Below, one piece after another: positions 11,501 to 22,959 of a DNA stretch of 64,000 bases. Source of the DNA: Serpula lacrymans var. lacrymans S7.9 (lineage: Eukaryota > Basidiomycota > Agaricomycetes > Boletales > Serpulaceae); contig NW_006763292.1 in NCBI RefSeq assembly GCF_000218685.1, positions 388,775-452,774 of the forward strand, in the 5' to 3' direction. Within the stretch, counting starts at the first letter, position 1. Each line of letters opens with the position of its first letter. The translations under genes were made by a program, and so were the position numbers. The notes beneath the pieces are model-generated. The model did no database searches and was not told where the DNA came from. It saw only the letters and a program-made list of their open reading frames with translations.

Positions 11501-13745
11501 GAGCTTAAGGCCCCAGCGAGCCTACATCATATAAACACCTCATATGCAACTGTGGCAGAAGACACCAAGAAGATAGGCAGTAATCTTCTCGAGATAAGTC
11601 AAGTAATCGCCGAGTCGCCTGCATCGACTCAGACGAAGAAAATATGGGATACAACGTGCTACCGCGAAGCTTCCATGTCAGCGCTGGATCACGCGATGTC
11701 CCGAATAAAAGGAGCCTTGGATGGAATGCAGACGGGTGGACTAGACAGAGGTGTTGAAGGTTCTTCTCCAAAAACTGCTTCTTCTGTGTTGGAGCCAAAG
11801 TCTGAGCAGACTACGAAACAAACACCTGCGAGGCCTAAAAATCCAACGTTCGAATTATCTCAATTTCATGATATACCTAATGTGACCAGTCATGAAATAG
11901 TGTCTGAGCCACCTTCATCTCTAATCAATCTCGTTATTCACCTTCCTTCCATTTCTCGTCCATTGAACTTCCTGCCAAAGAGGCAGCTTCAATTGTTTGG
12001 AAGTGCTCCTAATAGAGTACGTTGGGAAATACTTTCGCGGGACTCACCTGGGGAGTGTGTGGAAAGGGAGGTTTTGTTTTGTGATAGCTTTCTGTTTCCA
12101 AAAGTGCAAAGTGGACAATATCGGGTGTCTTTACCTGCCACCCGTGCCAGGTTATTGACGTCGCAGTTTTTCTGTCCTTCCGACCCCAAAGTCAACCTCC
12201 CATCAAGTGTATCACGCCCCGCTGGTGCATACTCTCTCAGGACATTATCTAGTTCCAGCAATATTCAAATACACTCACTTTCTGCGACTGACATGGCACA
12301 GTTGTCCTCCATTGATGTCACGAGCTGCTCACCGCCCCCAGATTATTCGCCTCAGCATGAGCCTACCTCCTCAAACTGTGATATTCGTTCTCATAAAAGA
12401 CAGCGGAAGATGCCTGTAGGGTCATCTGTTGGGTTTTACCGTGATCCGACTATTAACAGTGGCACCGACTCTGGGCTTCATGTTGAATTTACTGTTGTCA
12501 GCGAGCTGGAGCCGCAATTACCAACAGTCACCACGGAAACTTCAGTCACATCAACAACTCCAAGTGCTGGGTCGTTTCTGTCCGTTAGTTCTACTCTTGA
12601 TATCGATACAACGGGATCTCCGGCACTTCTAGGCCATATGATCGTGGGTACAGGATGTACGTCTCCTAACGCACAAATGTCTACTAAGATCGAACCCAGG
12701 GAACCCAATCTCTATGTGAGTCTCCTTTTTGGATAGGTACATTTGATCTTATTGAATTAATTGAATTAAATAGTTAAAGCGCCCTACTATCGCGAATCGC
12801 TCCCAGCCTCTGGACAACTCTTGGGGGAAGTCCCCTCTGAGCCTAGCAACAATAGAAACTGTTGGAAGACTGCCTGATCCAGAACATTTAAAGGCAGTTT
12901 GGTCTCAGCGCTCTGACAATGTCCAACGATCCATCGGAAATTCTTTGGAAGGCATTGGGGATGATCTGACAGCATTGCCATTCACATTACAGGACGTCAG
13001 GTCTGAAGATGATGGCACTCCGCCTCCATCAGGTTCCTTGATTCCGTCAAAGGTGTCACTTTACAATGTCACACGTGCATTTCAACAAAGACCGCCCCCA
13101 TCCGATGTTATTGATCCGCGCAGTACTGAAATACCTCTTTCCCCCATAAATAAAGCACCCGTTCGGCCATCTGCTGCAATGTCTTACCCTCATCCTCTAC
13201 CTTTAAGTCCCAATGTGCATCCTTCGGGCGTAACATACTATCCGCCCCTTGTGGCCCACGCACCAAGTATGGCGTATGCTCCAACGGCTAGTCCTCCTAG
13301 GATGCCTATAAATGGGCTCTCGCCGTTCAATCAGCCAGTATGGATGCCATTGCCTACACCACCATCCCAACACCATCATCATGGCTTAGTGAGGCCTGTT
13401 CCGTCACCATATTCTGCACACCTCATAACGTATTCCTCTTCGACGGGAAACACTTTCTATACTGTTTCACCATCTATCCAAGCTGCGCAGAGCAACCTGC
13501 ATCTCAACAGAGGTGAAGAAGGTCGCTCGAGACACATCCCTCTGCTGAGCGCGTCTCAATCAGCACCACTCCGTTCCAATATCTTACCGTACCCTGGGAG
13601 TCCACCTACAACCCATCTGGCCTCAAGGATACCCAGTCAACACTGTACGGTGCATGTTCCACTTGATTGCCAAAATGTCTTTGTTCCCCCACTCGCCGTG
13701 CAAAGAAACCACATTGAGTATCAGATCTCGCAACCTCTTGGATAA
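8598..13745 (+). CDS. Large Ser/Pro-rich disordered protein, ~1609 residues, six exons
   Basis: Proposed exons are 8598-8970, 9030-9404, 9461-9597, 9653-10771, 10862-12715 and 12774-13745. They sum to 4830 bases, keep one frame, use GTGAGT, GTGCTC, GTTCGT, GTAAAG and GTGAGT donors with YAG acceptors, and end in TAA. Visible parts: a short basic segment with NINKKFLEKN (about 92-101); an acidic block EEDDDNFLDGVIEFGDGRQY (about 297-316); a charged predicted coiled coil (about 630-668); a paired CxxC...CxxC (about 836-863) that could bind a metal; and a Pro/Tyr-rich region with an HHHH run near the C-terminus. The rest is Ser/Thr/Pro-rich and probably disordered. I do not recognise a named family; the acidic and NINKKFLEK blocks look like conserved anchors. 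Weakest points are the 10772-10861 intron, whose later acceptor was chosen to avoid stops, and the exact 3' end. Confidence 0.75.
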
Positions 13746-14021
13746 AATCCATTATTTCTGGCCTGATGGATCTCAATCCATCTTCTCGTCGTCCTTGGAC
13801 CTTACACCCATGGTAACTCAGGTTTTCTTTTCTGCTCTTCGCGGCAGCAATTTCTATTTTGGCCGCTGTTGCGGTCTCTGTTACCCATCGACATGAGTTG
13901 TGTCGTCTTATACATAAAAGTTTTTGGTTTAGTCGTTTCCGTCCTGAATGTGATACAACTTTCCTTCTCAACTGCAATGATCAATGTTACGCAGATCTTT
14001 CTGCCGCATCATTGGAAACGG

Positions 14022-14110
14022 GTGGAGAAGACAGTATAGAAACCACCTGAGATTTATCTATACTAGAGCCCTCAATACGTATAATCAGAGGCACTACTTG
14101 CTTCAATACA
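14022..14110 (+). repeat. Diverged copia-LTR-like fragment
   Basis: The run from TATAGAAACCACCTGAG through CTATACTAGAGCCC to CACTACTTGCTTCAATACAA parallels 41,180-41,255 in the copia LTR: TATAGAAA, CTGAGGTATTTCTATACTAA, CCCCCTACTACTTATAGTC, then GTGCTACTCGCTACAGTATAA. I judge it roughly 70% alike by eye. Only this part of the LTR is present, so it would be an old remnant. Confidence 0.45.
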
Positions 14111-14506
14111 ATTTACTTTCACCTCAGTAAATGTGTGGCTATCTTCCCTTGGAGATAACGATACCTTAGTGGTTGGCCATAGAAACCTGCATATTTGCAC
14201 ACAGCCGGTTTCACAGCAAATCATAATAGTGCCTGGCGCCAATATTAGTGCAAGGATTTGTGTACACGTAGAGCAACGAGAAGTGTGGAAAGTCACGAGA
14301 ATGATCTCAGCAGTGACAGAATTGCTATCAATTGACATCAGCAAAAGCGCACAAACCCGACCAGGCCAAACTTGGCATTACTATCTCCTGCTATCACCGC
14401 CACCTGCATCGTGTCATCAGAGTGCCGACCATGCACTATCTATGAAGCCTCAAATTCGTTTCGGTTGCAGCAAACCATCACCAAAGCCGTGGTCGACTGA
14501 CTCCAT

Positions 14507-14553
14507 CATGAAGATAAGTACAAGTATATTATTACTTGGACTTGTCTTCATGA
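14507..14553. repeat. Hairpin, ~22-bp stem
   Basis: ATCATGAAGATAAGTACAAGTA is followed after a few bases by its near-perfect complement (two mismatches). It lies downstream of the 8598 gene. It could be a transcript hairpin or a small foldback remnant. Confidence 0.5.
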
Positions 14554-14768
14554 TGGGACCATATCACCAATTCTACCGGAAGCTTCCATCAGTCTGCATG
14601 ATAGATAATTACAACTGACTGTTATTTACTGTCATGGTAGGTCATTCGGACCATAGTGTCAATTAATAACAACAATATATTAGCATTCACAGCACACAGT
14701 ACATCAAAGGCAGCATGAAAAGCAGGCGAGACAGTAAAGATAACTGGAAAAAGTGGGACCTTCAAAAA

Positions 14769-16260
14769 TTAAGACTGTTTTCGACGCTGCCTCTTGCCCT
14801 TCAAATTTGTTGCCTGCGTTTTAGTGACCTCTTTGCCCTTTCTTTTTTGCTTTTTCAGTGCAGATGCTTCGTCGTCACTCAGGCTAGACAAGTCACTGGG
14901 GTCCGAGTCGACTTGCTTGATCATGACTGTGTGTTTGATGAACTTGCGAGCAGCTGGCTTCAAGCTAGAAGGGCCTGGTCCGTTTTCACATATAGTAGAC
15001 AGCTCCTCTGCAGTTCTCTTTCTAGGGATGACCTTGGAGAGCCTGCATTCATATTCGTCCATGCAGGCTGGTTCTTCTAAGTTGTCAGAGGGACCTCAGG
15101 CAGGTGAGCTGGGTAGTGGTGTGAGAGCTGAACCAACTAGGTCTAGGGGTATTCCTCGACTCGCCAGCAGGATATATGGTGTTGAACTGGAGGTAAGTGA
15201 CCTGAATTTTGATGATGGCGTAGCTTCGAGCTCTCCAGCAGGCTGTGCAGGATTGGCAACCATGGCTATGTCAGAGTTGGCTGTCCTTCGGGCAGCCCTT
15301 TGGGTCATGAATTGAGCAATGTCATCGTCACTTTCTGACTGGTTGTCGTTGATTCCAGTGTTTGAGTAACCGAAAACATTCCTAGGTAGAACTCAATAGG
15401 ACATCAATAAATCAGGTAAAACAGGATAGAGCATTACAGATCAAAGAATGTCAATACATCCTTAGCCCATGGATCAGTCGGGTCCTCTAACAATGTATTA
15501 ATTCGGTCATAGAAGTCCTTGTAGTTAAAATGCTCGTCTATGCCATCAGAAGGTCATGATTCTTGACTTGTTAATGCATGCCGACCCTGTGCTAGTGATT
15601 TGTTAGTATATAGCATGCAGCGTTGATTATTTACTTGTATGATTGCATAAGAGATTGTCCTGGGTGTCGCACATGACAAGCCATGTATTTTTGCATTATG
15701 GGCTCGTGTGCTTCTACTTGTCTTGGAGGTTTGATCCTTGAGTGCCGTCCCAGGCCCTGTAAAGATATGCCTATAAACCTATACAAAGATGTTAGTCAGA
15801 ATGTGGGAAAATCAATATGAACACTATACTTACTCGCAGAACATAATAGCCTTTAAGCAACCCTTCATGAATAGCATTTGGGTTGTACTGTTCAGCGGGT
15901 TCAAACCCTATATACATGAATGCGGGGAGCTTGCTGGCTGTAACTCTGATGTGTCCATCAAGCAGTTTGATGCGTGTTCTAAAAAATACCGTGAAAAATA
16001 GAGCCAAATCAAGCGTGAAATACTTACTCATCTTGGTTGCCATAATATTCCTTTGCATGCTTTGCAGGACAACAAAGCAACAACGCAAGCTGTGGGTGGG
16101 CAAATCTAAGCCCACTATGATCTTCTTTGCTTCCAGTCAGAATTAGCGGGTTGAGACTTATAGTGGATGGGTCTGGTGGCACATATTTTGGTATATCTTT
16201 TCTGAGGTGGCTGCTGTCATCTGCACGTGTACTCCACCCTTGGCAGCACTTTCAAGAGGC
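14769..16260 (-). pseudogene. DUF6698-family protein relic (copy 2)
   Basis: Read on the minus strand. A basic N-terminal exon near 16,230 is followed by an exon ending YGNQDE (about 16,030) and one with RTRIKLLDGHIRVTASKLPAFMY (to about 15,840). After an intron come RAHNAKIHGLSCATPRTISYAIIQ (about 15,725-15,655), another intron, then HFNYKDFYDRINTLLEDPTDPWAK (about 15,535-15,465). The C-terminal exon starts near 15,385 and has an acidic NESESDDD-type stretch, FRSLTSSSTPY, and a Lys/Arg-rich tail to the stop at 14769. At least two in-frame TGA codons interrupt it (about 15,097 and 15,562). The order matches the family; function is unknown. Confidence 0.6.
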
Positions 16261-17223
16261 TCCCATGTCTTACAGATGGGGTTTCTATGTTAGCAATAAC
16301 CCATCTGAAAGACCACCCTCTCTGAAGAGGGTCCCCCTAAAATCCCAATATATTTTTTGTCCTCAAATTGTTGTTTCAAGGATTTACATAAATACATGTG
16401 GAGAGTATCTCCATATTATTATGATCATTGCTATAATACACCAAAATGTTACCATGGTCTTTGAGAGCCTCTGTGGGAGCCTCCCCATCAATACATCAAA
16501 GGAATGTTCCAGAAGAATGTCCCAAATATGGATATAAATCATCCCTTTATGGTAAACTTCTGTGCTATCATAACCTCACTGTGAGCCTCTCCATCACTAC
16601 ATCAAAGAAGAGTCTCCCAAATAAGGATATATACTGTCCCTTTATGGTAAGTTTCCGCACTACCACCCAAAACATATCTGCTTTTGGATATGCTGATATA
16701 ACCCCTATTTTAAAACAAATCTATTTACTGCCCTACTTAATATTTCTCAGGCTAATTTATGTAAAGCATGTGGAGCCAACATACTAACTACTATTCTCAG
16801 TGAATATAGGATCAATTCACATTGGGAATAGATTGTAAAATCCAATGTTATGTTTTTTTGACATATAAACATATGTTTGTTTTCCAATTTCTGGGGGAGA
16901 ATTAGCTCATGGAGGCTTGCTGTAGTGATGGGAATTGTTCCCAAGCATAAACAGGCTTGACTGAACACCATGATTGGCAGGATATATTGATCTTACAGTA
17001 TGTTTGCAATTATGCATAAATTGACATCTGGCCTAGAATTAGACATACAGATGCTCTGGGAGCCTTTGAAAGATATGCAGGCCTTCCCAGACAACACATA
17101 AGTGTGTCTGAACAATTATAACACCATAATTATGGGTAGGTATACCCTTATCATGTATTCTGGAACATATGAGGATATCACTGCAAAAATAACATAAAAA
17201 GTGAAATAATGCATGATATATAA
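16261..17223. repeat. No gene; tandem duplication at 16473-16657
   Basis: Two copies of a ~90-base phrase that begins GTG(G)GAGCCTC(C)CCATCA and ends CCCTTTATGGTAA lie 108 bases apart and are about 80% alike. The remaining sequence is AT-rich without coding signs. Confidence 0.5.
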
Positions 17224-17355
17224 CACAATAAGACCTCCTGCCTATATATGGTGGTGCTCTAACCAACTGAGCTACCAGCCCTTGGATGTCAACACTCAAT
17301 TGCACAATGTTGTCTAACAAGGCCCAGGCTTTGACCTTGACAATTCCAACAAATA
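17224..17355 (-). repeat. tRNA-derived dispersed repeat (copy 1)
   Basis: On the minus strand it reads GGGCTGGTAGCTCAGTTGG and TTAGAGCACCACC, i.e. a tRNA acceptor/D-arm with a good A-box (TAGCTCAGTTGG). The T-arm end is lost. The ~70 bases before the tRNA-like part, with GTCAAGGTCAAAGCCTG and CCTTGTTAGACAACA, are also shared with 48,968-49,110. The repeat is therefore larger than a tRNA. Not called as a working tRNA gene. Confidence 0.6.
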
Positions 17356-19430
17356 CCAAGCACTCACGAGATGAAGATGAAGAGAGGGAAATGCTAAGAA
17401 AAGAAAGGAAGAGGTTGAAGCGAGCTGAAGAATTTGAAAAGATCATTTCAGATAGTCTAGTACTCGATCACCATGCTGTCCAAGAGGTATGTTATTAATT
17501 GTGTTTTCTTGTGTCACTACCTTTCTCACTAATTGTATGTTATCTAGCAAAGTGATATTCAAGTTCAAGGGCAGCCTGATAGCTCACAACCTGAAGAATG
17601 TTTGCAGCTCCAGACTATACACACAACTTGTTCAGGCAGACCAGTTCGCTTACCAAGACAATATGTTGATTTTTTACCACCAACCGTCACTCAAAGAAGA
17701 CAAGACACTCAAACCAACTATATGCACCCCTCTCCTCACACATCTGAACACCAAATTCCACATTCCCAAAGTCCCCAAGGTCTTAAATCTAGTGAGGACA
17801 TGGATGAAATTCCCTCAGAGAATATTGAGATGAAACCAGATTCATTGAGTCTGTATCGTATATACTTGGGTCAGCCATCCTCAACCCCAGAAAGTGGCAT
17901 GTCACTGGACGCTATATGTGATGCTCCAAACCTCAAAGCAGACATGACAGAATAAGCTGTGCTGCCTCAGCAAAGGGTCTTTGGTCTGTTGCCATCAGAA
18001 ATTCCACCAGAGCACCTTTTCTTGCCATTCACAAATCCTAGCTGTGGCATTCTCATGGCATGGCGATACACAGGGACATCAACAAAGTTAGCAGCAGAGC
18101 TTACACAACTAGCAGCCTGTCTTTGTGATCCTCTATTTGATCCTAGTGACCTTGATGGTTTCAACCCCACTCATGAACATAAACTCCTTGACAAATATCT
18201 GTAGGACCGAGAAAATCCCTTTCATGAAGAAAATGGCTGGCAAGAATCAGTGGTCAAAATTCACTTGCCAAAAGAAAAGAAAAAATGGGCTCAAGACGAC
18301 TCCTTGGTGTAACATACAAGGGTGATGAGATTTTCTATACTGACAAGCAACATGACACCGTAAAAATCCTCAAGAACAAACTCTACTGGCACCAAGTGCT
18401 ACATTTGAATTATACCACTTATGATCTACGGCGTGAACAAGATTCAATTAATCCTCGGACACACCCTGACATTATGGTTCTTGCCCATGAAGACCCAGAT
18501 GAGACCAAGGAACCCCACCCATACTGGTACGCTAGGGTCATCAAAAATTTCCACATAAATGTCAAACATCACAGTGGTCAGTCCAAACTCTCGAAGCCGC
18601 AGCGAATGGATGTACTTTTGGTACGTTGGTTTGCATGCAACACAAGTACACCCACTGGGTGGGCAGCAAAACATTGGCACCGAGTTGGCTTTATGGATGG
18701 GCTTGAACCTGGCACATTTGGATTTCTTGATCCTGACGTCGTGATTCGAGGCATCCATCTCATTCCGGCATTTGCATATGGTCGCACAGATGAATACTTA
18801 CCCCCATCAATCACACGACAACCAAATGAAACTAATGAAGACTGGGCTTTTTTTGATGTTAATATGTAAGGACATTTTTATTGCTTGAACTACTAGTACT
18901 GAAATTCTACCAATATGTCCCACAGTTTTGTAGACCGTGACATGTTCATGCAGTATCGAGGCAGTGGTGTTGGGCACAAGGCAACAAGAGAGTGGGACTC
19001 TTTCCTCCAGAAAGAGCCCCACAGTTCGACAGACCACAAGAACGAGCCAGCACAGATTGAGGGCGAGGATGATGATGGCATAGAGACAAGCAAGAGCTGG
19101 GACACCGAAGAAGAGAGTGATGAGGAGCAAGAGTTGGAGGGAGAGAACAACGAGGAAGAGGCTGAGGTTATAGAAGATGAGGGAGCACAGGAGTGTTATG
19201 GCGAGGACGAGCTTGGAGATGAAGAAGTGTTGGATGTAGAGGGTTTTGCACCAATGTATAGTACTCGTTCACTGTGCCGAGGTATCTTTTCTGCCTTCCT
19301 GTATCTTTGTATCCAGCCTTTTCTCCACTTTTCTATCTCGGCTTAATACTGGCAATATAATTGATTACTATGAAAGAACAATAGATACATTACATGATAT
19401 TTCACCCCTTACAGCTGTGAAGAGATGACC
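17286..19430 (+). pseudogene. Plavaka-type transposase gene with its core deleted
   Basis: The N-terminal part has a charged coiled coil (about 17,350-17,460), then SGRPVRLPRQYVDFLPPT (17,630-17,690), SLYRIYLG, CGILMAWRYTG (about 18,040) and NPFHEENGWQE...LPKEKKKWAQDD (18,210-18,300). The next readable part, from GVTYKGDEIFYT (about 18,305), is C-terminal: LNYTTYDLRREQDSINPRTH, then PYWYARV, GFLDPDVVIRGIHLIPAF, an intron, FVDRDMFMQYRGSGVGHKATREWD (18,932-19,000) and a long Glu/Asp tail. The several hundred residues that normally lie between, including the catalytic region, are missing. TAA at 17,953 and TAG at 18,202 also interrupt the frame. It is a dead derivative. Confidence 0.7.
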
Positions 19431-20581
19431 AGCCAGACACTATCCAGACACTCAATAGTGCTCAATGATCACTCCATCTCAATCACAACATCAACGTGGC
19501 ACTACCTTATTTGGTTGCATCAATGCTGTGTACGACAGTAATTAACCGTCACGGCTTGTCATGTTTGGGTCCTTTTGCTGATGTTGGAGATGCAACTAAT
19601 ACAAAGGAGAGACAACATACCTCAGCGGGGACAGAATTGCTAAGGCTCTAGCTATGAACAGTGCAGCCTTAGTCTCCCTTGCTGACCTCATTCAGCATAA
19701 TGATGACAGTCGATCATATCTTGGAAATATGATCTGCTCTAAAATAAGGGAGCTCCCTAATTGGTGTCAATAATAGCACACACAGCCTCCATTTGACCCC
19801 AGCAAGAGCTCCCTGTTAGAGGATGCAATCCATTCCATAGATAGTCTCTCCTAGGCATACCATTTAGGAGGAAGACAGTCGTTCCTCCTATCAATGGTCT
19901 GCTTCCAAATGCGCCCAAGTAACTGTTGTATGGGAATCTCTTCCCATCAAGCAGCCAAATAAATGCGGCATCCACGGCATGCCTTCCAAAAATGGTATTG
20001 TCACATGGAGCGGCAGCACTACCACAAGTTCGTTAATGTTGAACATTGAAATGAACATACAACAACCTGTTTTGCCTACAGGTTGTATATATATCCACCA
20101 CCACTTAATGGTACAATACTCATGAATAGTAAATCTGCAAAACTTTTGCTTTAATCTTAGTCCCCAATATTTTTCTCCGCTTCATTTCCAACCAAGGTAG
20201 TATTCCAACAACTCACAACCAGCAGTATGAAGGCCATATACTTAATTTAATTATTGATACCTGGATGCCCCATGATACATGACTACCAACTAGAAGTAAT
20301 TGGGAGCCTTATTGATGGCAGGAATGTGCTGTTTTGTGACCGCTACAGGAACAGGTAAACCAACACTTTCATTCGACTCATGCATATTATACAGGCTCTC
20401 TCTGAATATTTGATGCTACACTGGAAGGAAAATCAATCATATTGAGTGAAGTACTACAGTTCAAAGCCTGGTGCAAGGCAAAAATACAAAGGTAGATTGG
20501 CCATATTTACAGGACTGAGTGACATTGAGTTGGATTGCTTCGGCAGACACGGCAATATGGACACGATGTGTCTTTTTGTCC
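19431..20581. other. No gene recognised
   Basis: Short frames only. A minus-strand frame at 19757-19975 (WLLDGKRFPYNSYLGAFGSRPL) has some coding flavour and could be a transposon scrap, but I cannot place it. Confidence 0.35.
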
Positions 20582-20718
20582 CACTGCGGGCATTGGCTTA
20601 TTTAAGCCCAGCTTATATCCTGAAAACATTCAATTTTAGCTTTTTTCTACCATCAGAACCCAGAACTCCCATATTTTCAGGATATAAACTGGGCTTAAAT
20701 AAGCCAATGCCCGCAGTG
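20582..20718. mobile_element. 137-bp CACTG foldback MITE (CACTA/EnSpm-like)
   Basis: The ~45-bp arms 20582-20636 and 20674-20718 are reverse complements with one or two mismatches. Both ends read inward as CACTGCGGGCATTGG. TCC occurs at 20579-20581 and 20719-20721, compatible with a 3-bp target duplication. CACTR ends plus a 3-bp TSD are the hallmark of the CACTA/CMC superfamily. No coding capacity. Confidence 0.75.
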
Positions 20719-22491
20719 TCCCCACATGTGACTCACTTAGGGAGATTCCTGTACTACGGTTTTTGTCCTCACTTTGGATGCAGACTATTCCATAGACTTT
20801 GTTGATTACTAAGCTACACAGCCACTCAGATAGAAATGTAGGAACACATGTTCAATTGCCTTAGCTTTGTGCAAGCAGTTGAACTGCGAGTACATGCAGG
20901 AGGACATAAAAAGCACCCATTATAGACTGACCTATGAGGCTTTCTTTCAGCCAATAACAGTTGTGATAGGGATATTAGGGTCAGATAAGCCTGTTCTTGA
21001 TTCCACCCTGAGCCAGCAGACTTATGAGTCTGCGTGGAGGGAATACTGACATGGGTGGCTAAATGACACATCAGACCAAGAGGAGGTTTGCAGATACTGG
21101 TGAGAGAATCGCCAATGAAGCCATAGTCAATGGATAGTACAAGTCCAGAAGGTCACTACAATTGTAAGTGACAATACTCTACTTTGTTTCTATTTATTCT
21201 ATAGTGTCTTGACTTAGGGGGTTTGTTAGAGTACAGTATCCAGTAGTAGTTGCCACTATTGTACATGTAGCCACATTAGGTAGTGGCAAGAATCAAGTCT
21301 TCTGACCTCTATATTACTCTAATCAGTTCAGTGAAGTATTGACCTTCTACAGTAGCAAGCTAAGTCAATTGCAGTACTGGTTGCAATCACACCATCACCT
21401 TCCTTTCATTGAAGGATTGGACTCATCCATAGACCAGGTTTACAGACAGTGCTGCAAGTGCACATGATATCACAGTGATGTAGAGTGCGCTTGAGGTAGT
21501 ACTCTATGGTATTGCAAATTATTGCAATTATAGATTGACAGAGTGATCTCAATGGTGGTGTGAAAACTTGCAATATGTAAAATCTGAGAACTTGTCAACA
21601 AACTATCACAATGTATATGTACTTCTCAATTTTTTTTTACCAATTTTTATCTCCTTATTTCAATTTAAAAATCTGGGCTTTTGGCTGGGCTCCACTAGTC
21701 TTGTCTGAAATAAGGGTGGCTCACAGGGGCCCCCCATTTAAACCAATTTTCCATGGTGATCTGTACATCCCGAGCCTTGGCATGGCATAAGATATGCTGT
21801 CCTTTGGCATATTATAGTATAACCACAGTGTATATAGCATGTTCAACCAAAAAATCAAGAGCAAATATTCAAAATTACATGTGTCTTAACATGTTACACC
21901 TGTCTAATTGTTCACCTACTGTAATAACAAGAAGAAACAGCTATCATTTAGAACAAAAAACATTAATTCAAGAAATAATCAAGGTATACCCACATTTTAG
22001 CACTGGAAAAAAGTTGCTTGTGGCTTTCAGCTCAATAGCTGGGTCCACACACTGGCTGGGATATCCCAGATACTTGTGGTACTAATAGGAGGTGACAAGG
22101 CAGCAATCTTTTATGGACTGCTGCTGATCCTGGAAGAATTGGCCCAAAAGCCTGTGGAAGGAGTGGGTTCCATACATGAGAACCCGGTGATCTTAGTTGT
22201 GACACTATTTAATACTTTAGAAAACACACAGGTAAAGTCACAAACAAATGTGCCAACTCAAAAGAATACTCACCAAAGGGTATAGGCTGCAGAGATGAGG
22301 GACCTAGAAATAAAGGCAGTCAGTGTGCTTTCAGACAGTATCTGAGTTGCTAAGCTGGAAGGCCACAATTTGCTGGATAAGATCTGGAGGTGTGAATGCT
22401 CCATATCCATCTGGAGTCCTGAAAAGTTAGTACTGCTATTCTACTATGAGACACAACATACCTTCAATACCTTGTCATGCTAGGCACAAAC
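20719..22491. other. No gene recognised
   Basis: AT-rich sequence with several sub-100-codon frames and no motifs. A frame at 21,753-22,085 looks random in composition. Confidence 0.35.
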
Positions 22492-22880
22492 TGTGACCAA
22501 AGCTTGTATACTCTGGTGCACAAAAAGGGCAAGCAAAGAGGGGTAAGTGAAGGAGAGGAAAATCTCCCTGAGAGTAGGACCGAGTTTGTTATGGGTAAAT
22601 AACAGGAGGACTCTTTGAGAAGTCTCCTTGATTTATTGGGGTATATATACTACTGTAGACCATTTGTACATGTGTATTATATAGTTGATAAAAAGTGGTG
22701 GCTGATGGCATCATAGGGCACAGCCCGTGTGACCAGCTCCACTGCGTGAGAGAGTTGTATCTTAAAATGAGGAGAAGCAGAGCAGCACAAGAAAGTGAAG
22801 ATAAAAGTAGAGTTTGAATAATGTATGTGGAAAGCCTAGCAATTAAAAAGCAAAGGGCAAAATTCCAGCACTAAAGGTGA
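22492..22880 (+). mobile_element. Solo LTR, subfamily A, decayed at its 3' end
   Basis: It starts TGTGACCAAAGCTTGTATACTCTGG and carries the family landmarks: AACAGGAGGACTC, TCTCCTTGAT, TATATATAC and GACCAGCTCCACTGCGTGAGAGAG. The terminal part has diverged, so the end is approximate. No target duplication is readable. Confidence 0.65.
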
Positions 22881-22959
22881 GGAAAGCAAACAAATATACA
22901 ATGCTTAGAGGCACAATAGCAGGTAGCAGGAAGTGAGCTGGGAATAGAACCAAAATTGG

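Larger units (their letters stand above)
13746..14768. other. 3' flank of the 8598 gene; no second gene accepted
   Basis: CpG content stays fairly high to about 14,560, so this may be 3' UTR plus intergenic DNA. A 161-codon frame starts at 14133, but it has no family motif and is preceded by stops. An LTR-like scrap at about 14,022-14,110 and a hairpin at 14507-14553 are described separately. Confidence 0.4.

Noticed and set aside
14133..14618. 161-codon plus-strand frame after the host gene
   Set aside because: No motif, overlapped by an equally open minus-strand frame, preceded by stops and partly made of a hairpin; better explained as 3' flank.
20446..20805. 119-codon plus-strand frame
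   Set aside because: Most of it lies inside the 137-bp foldback and its spacer; composition is not protein-like.
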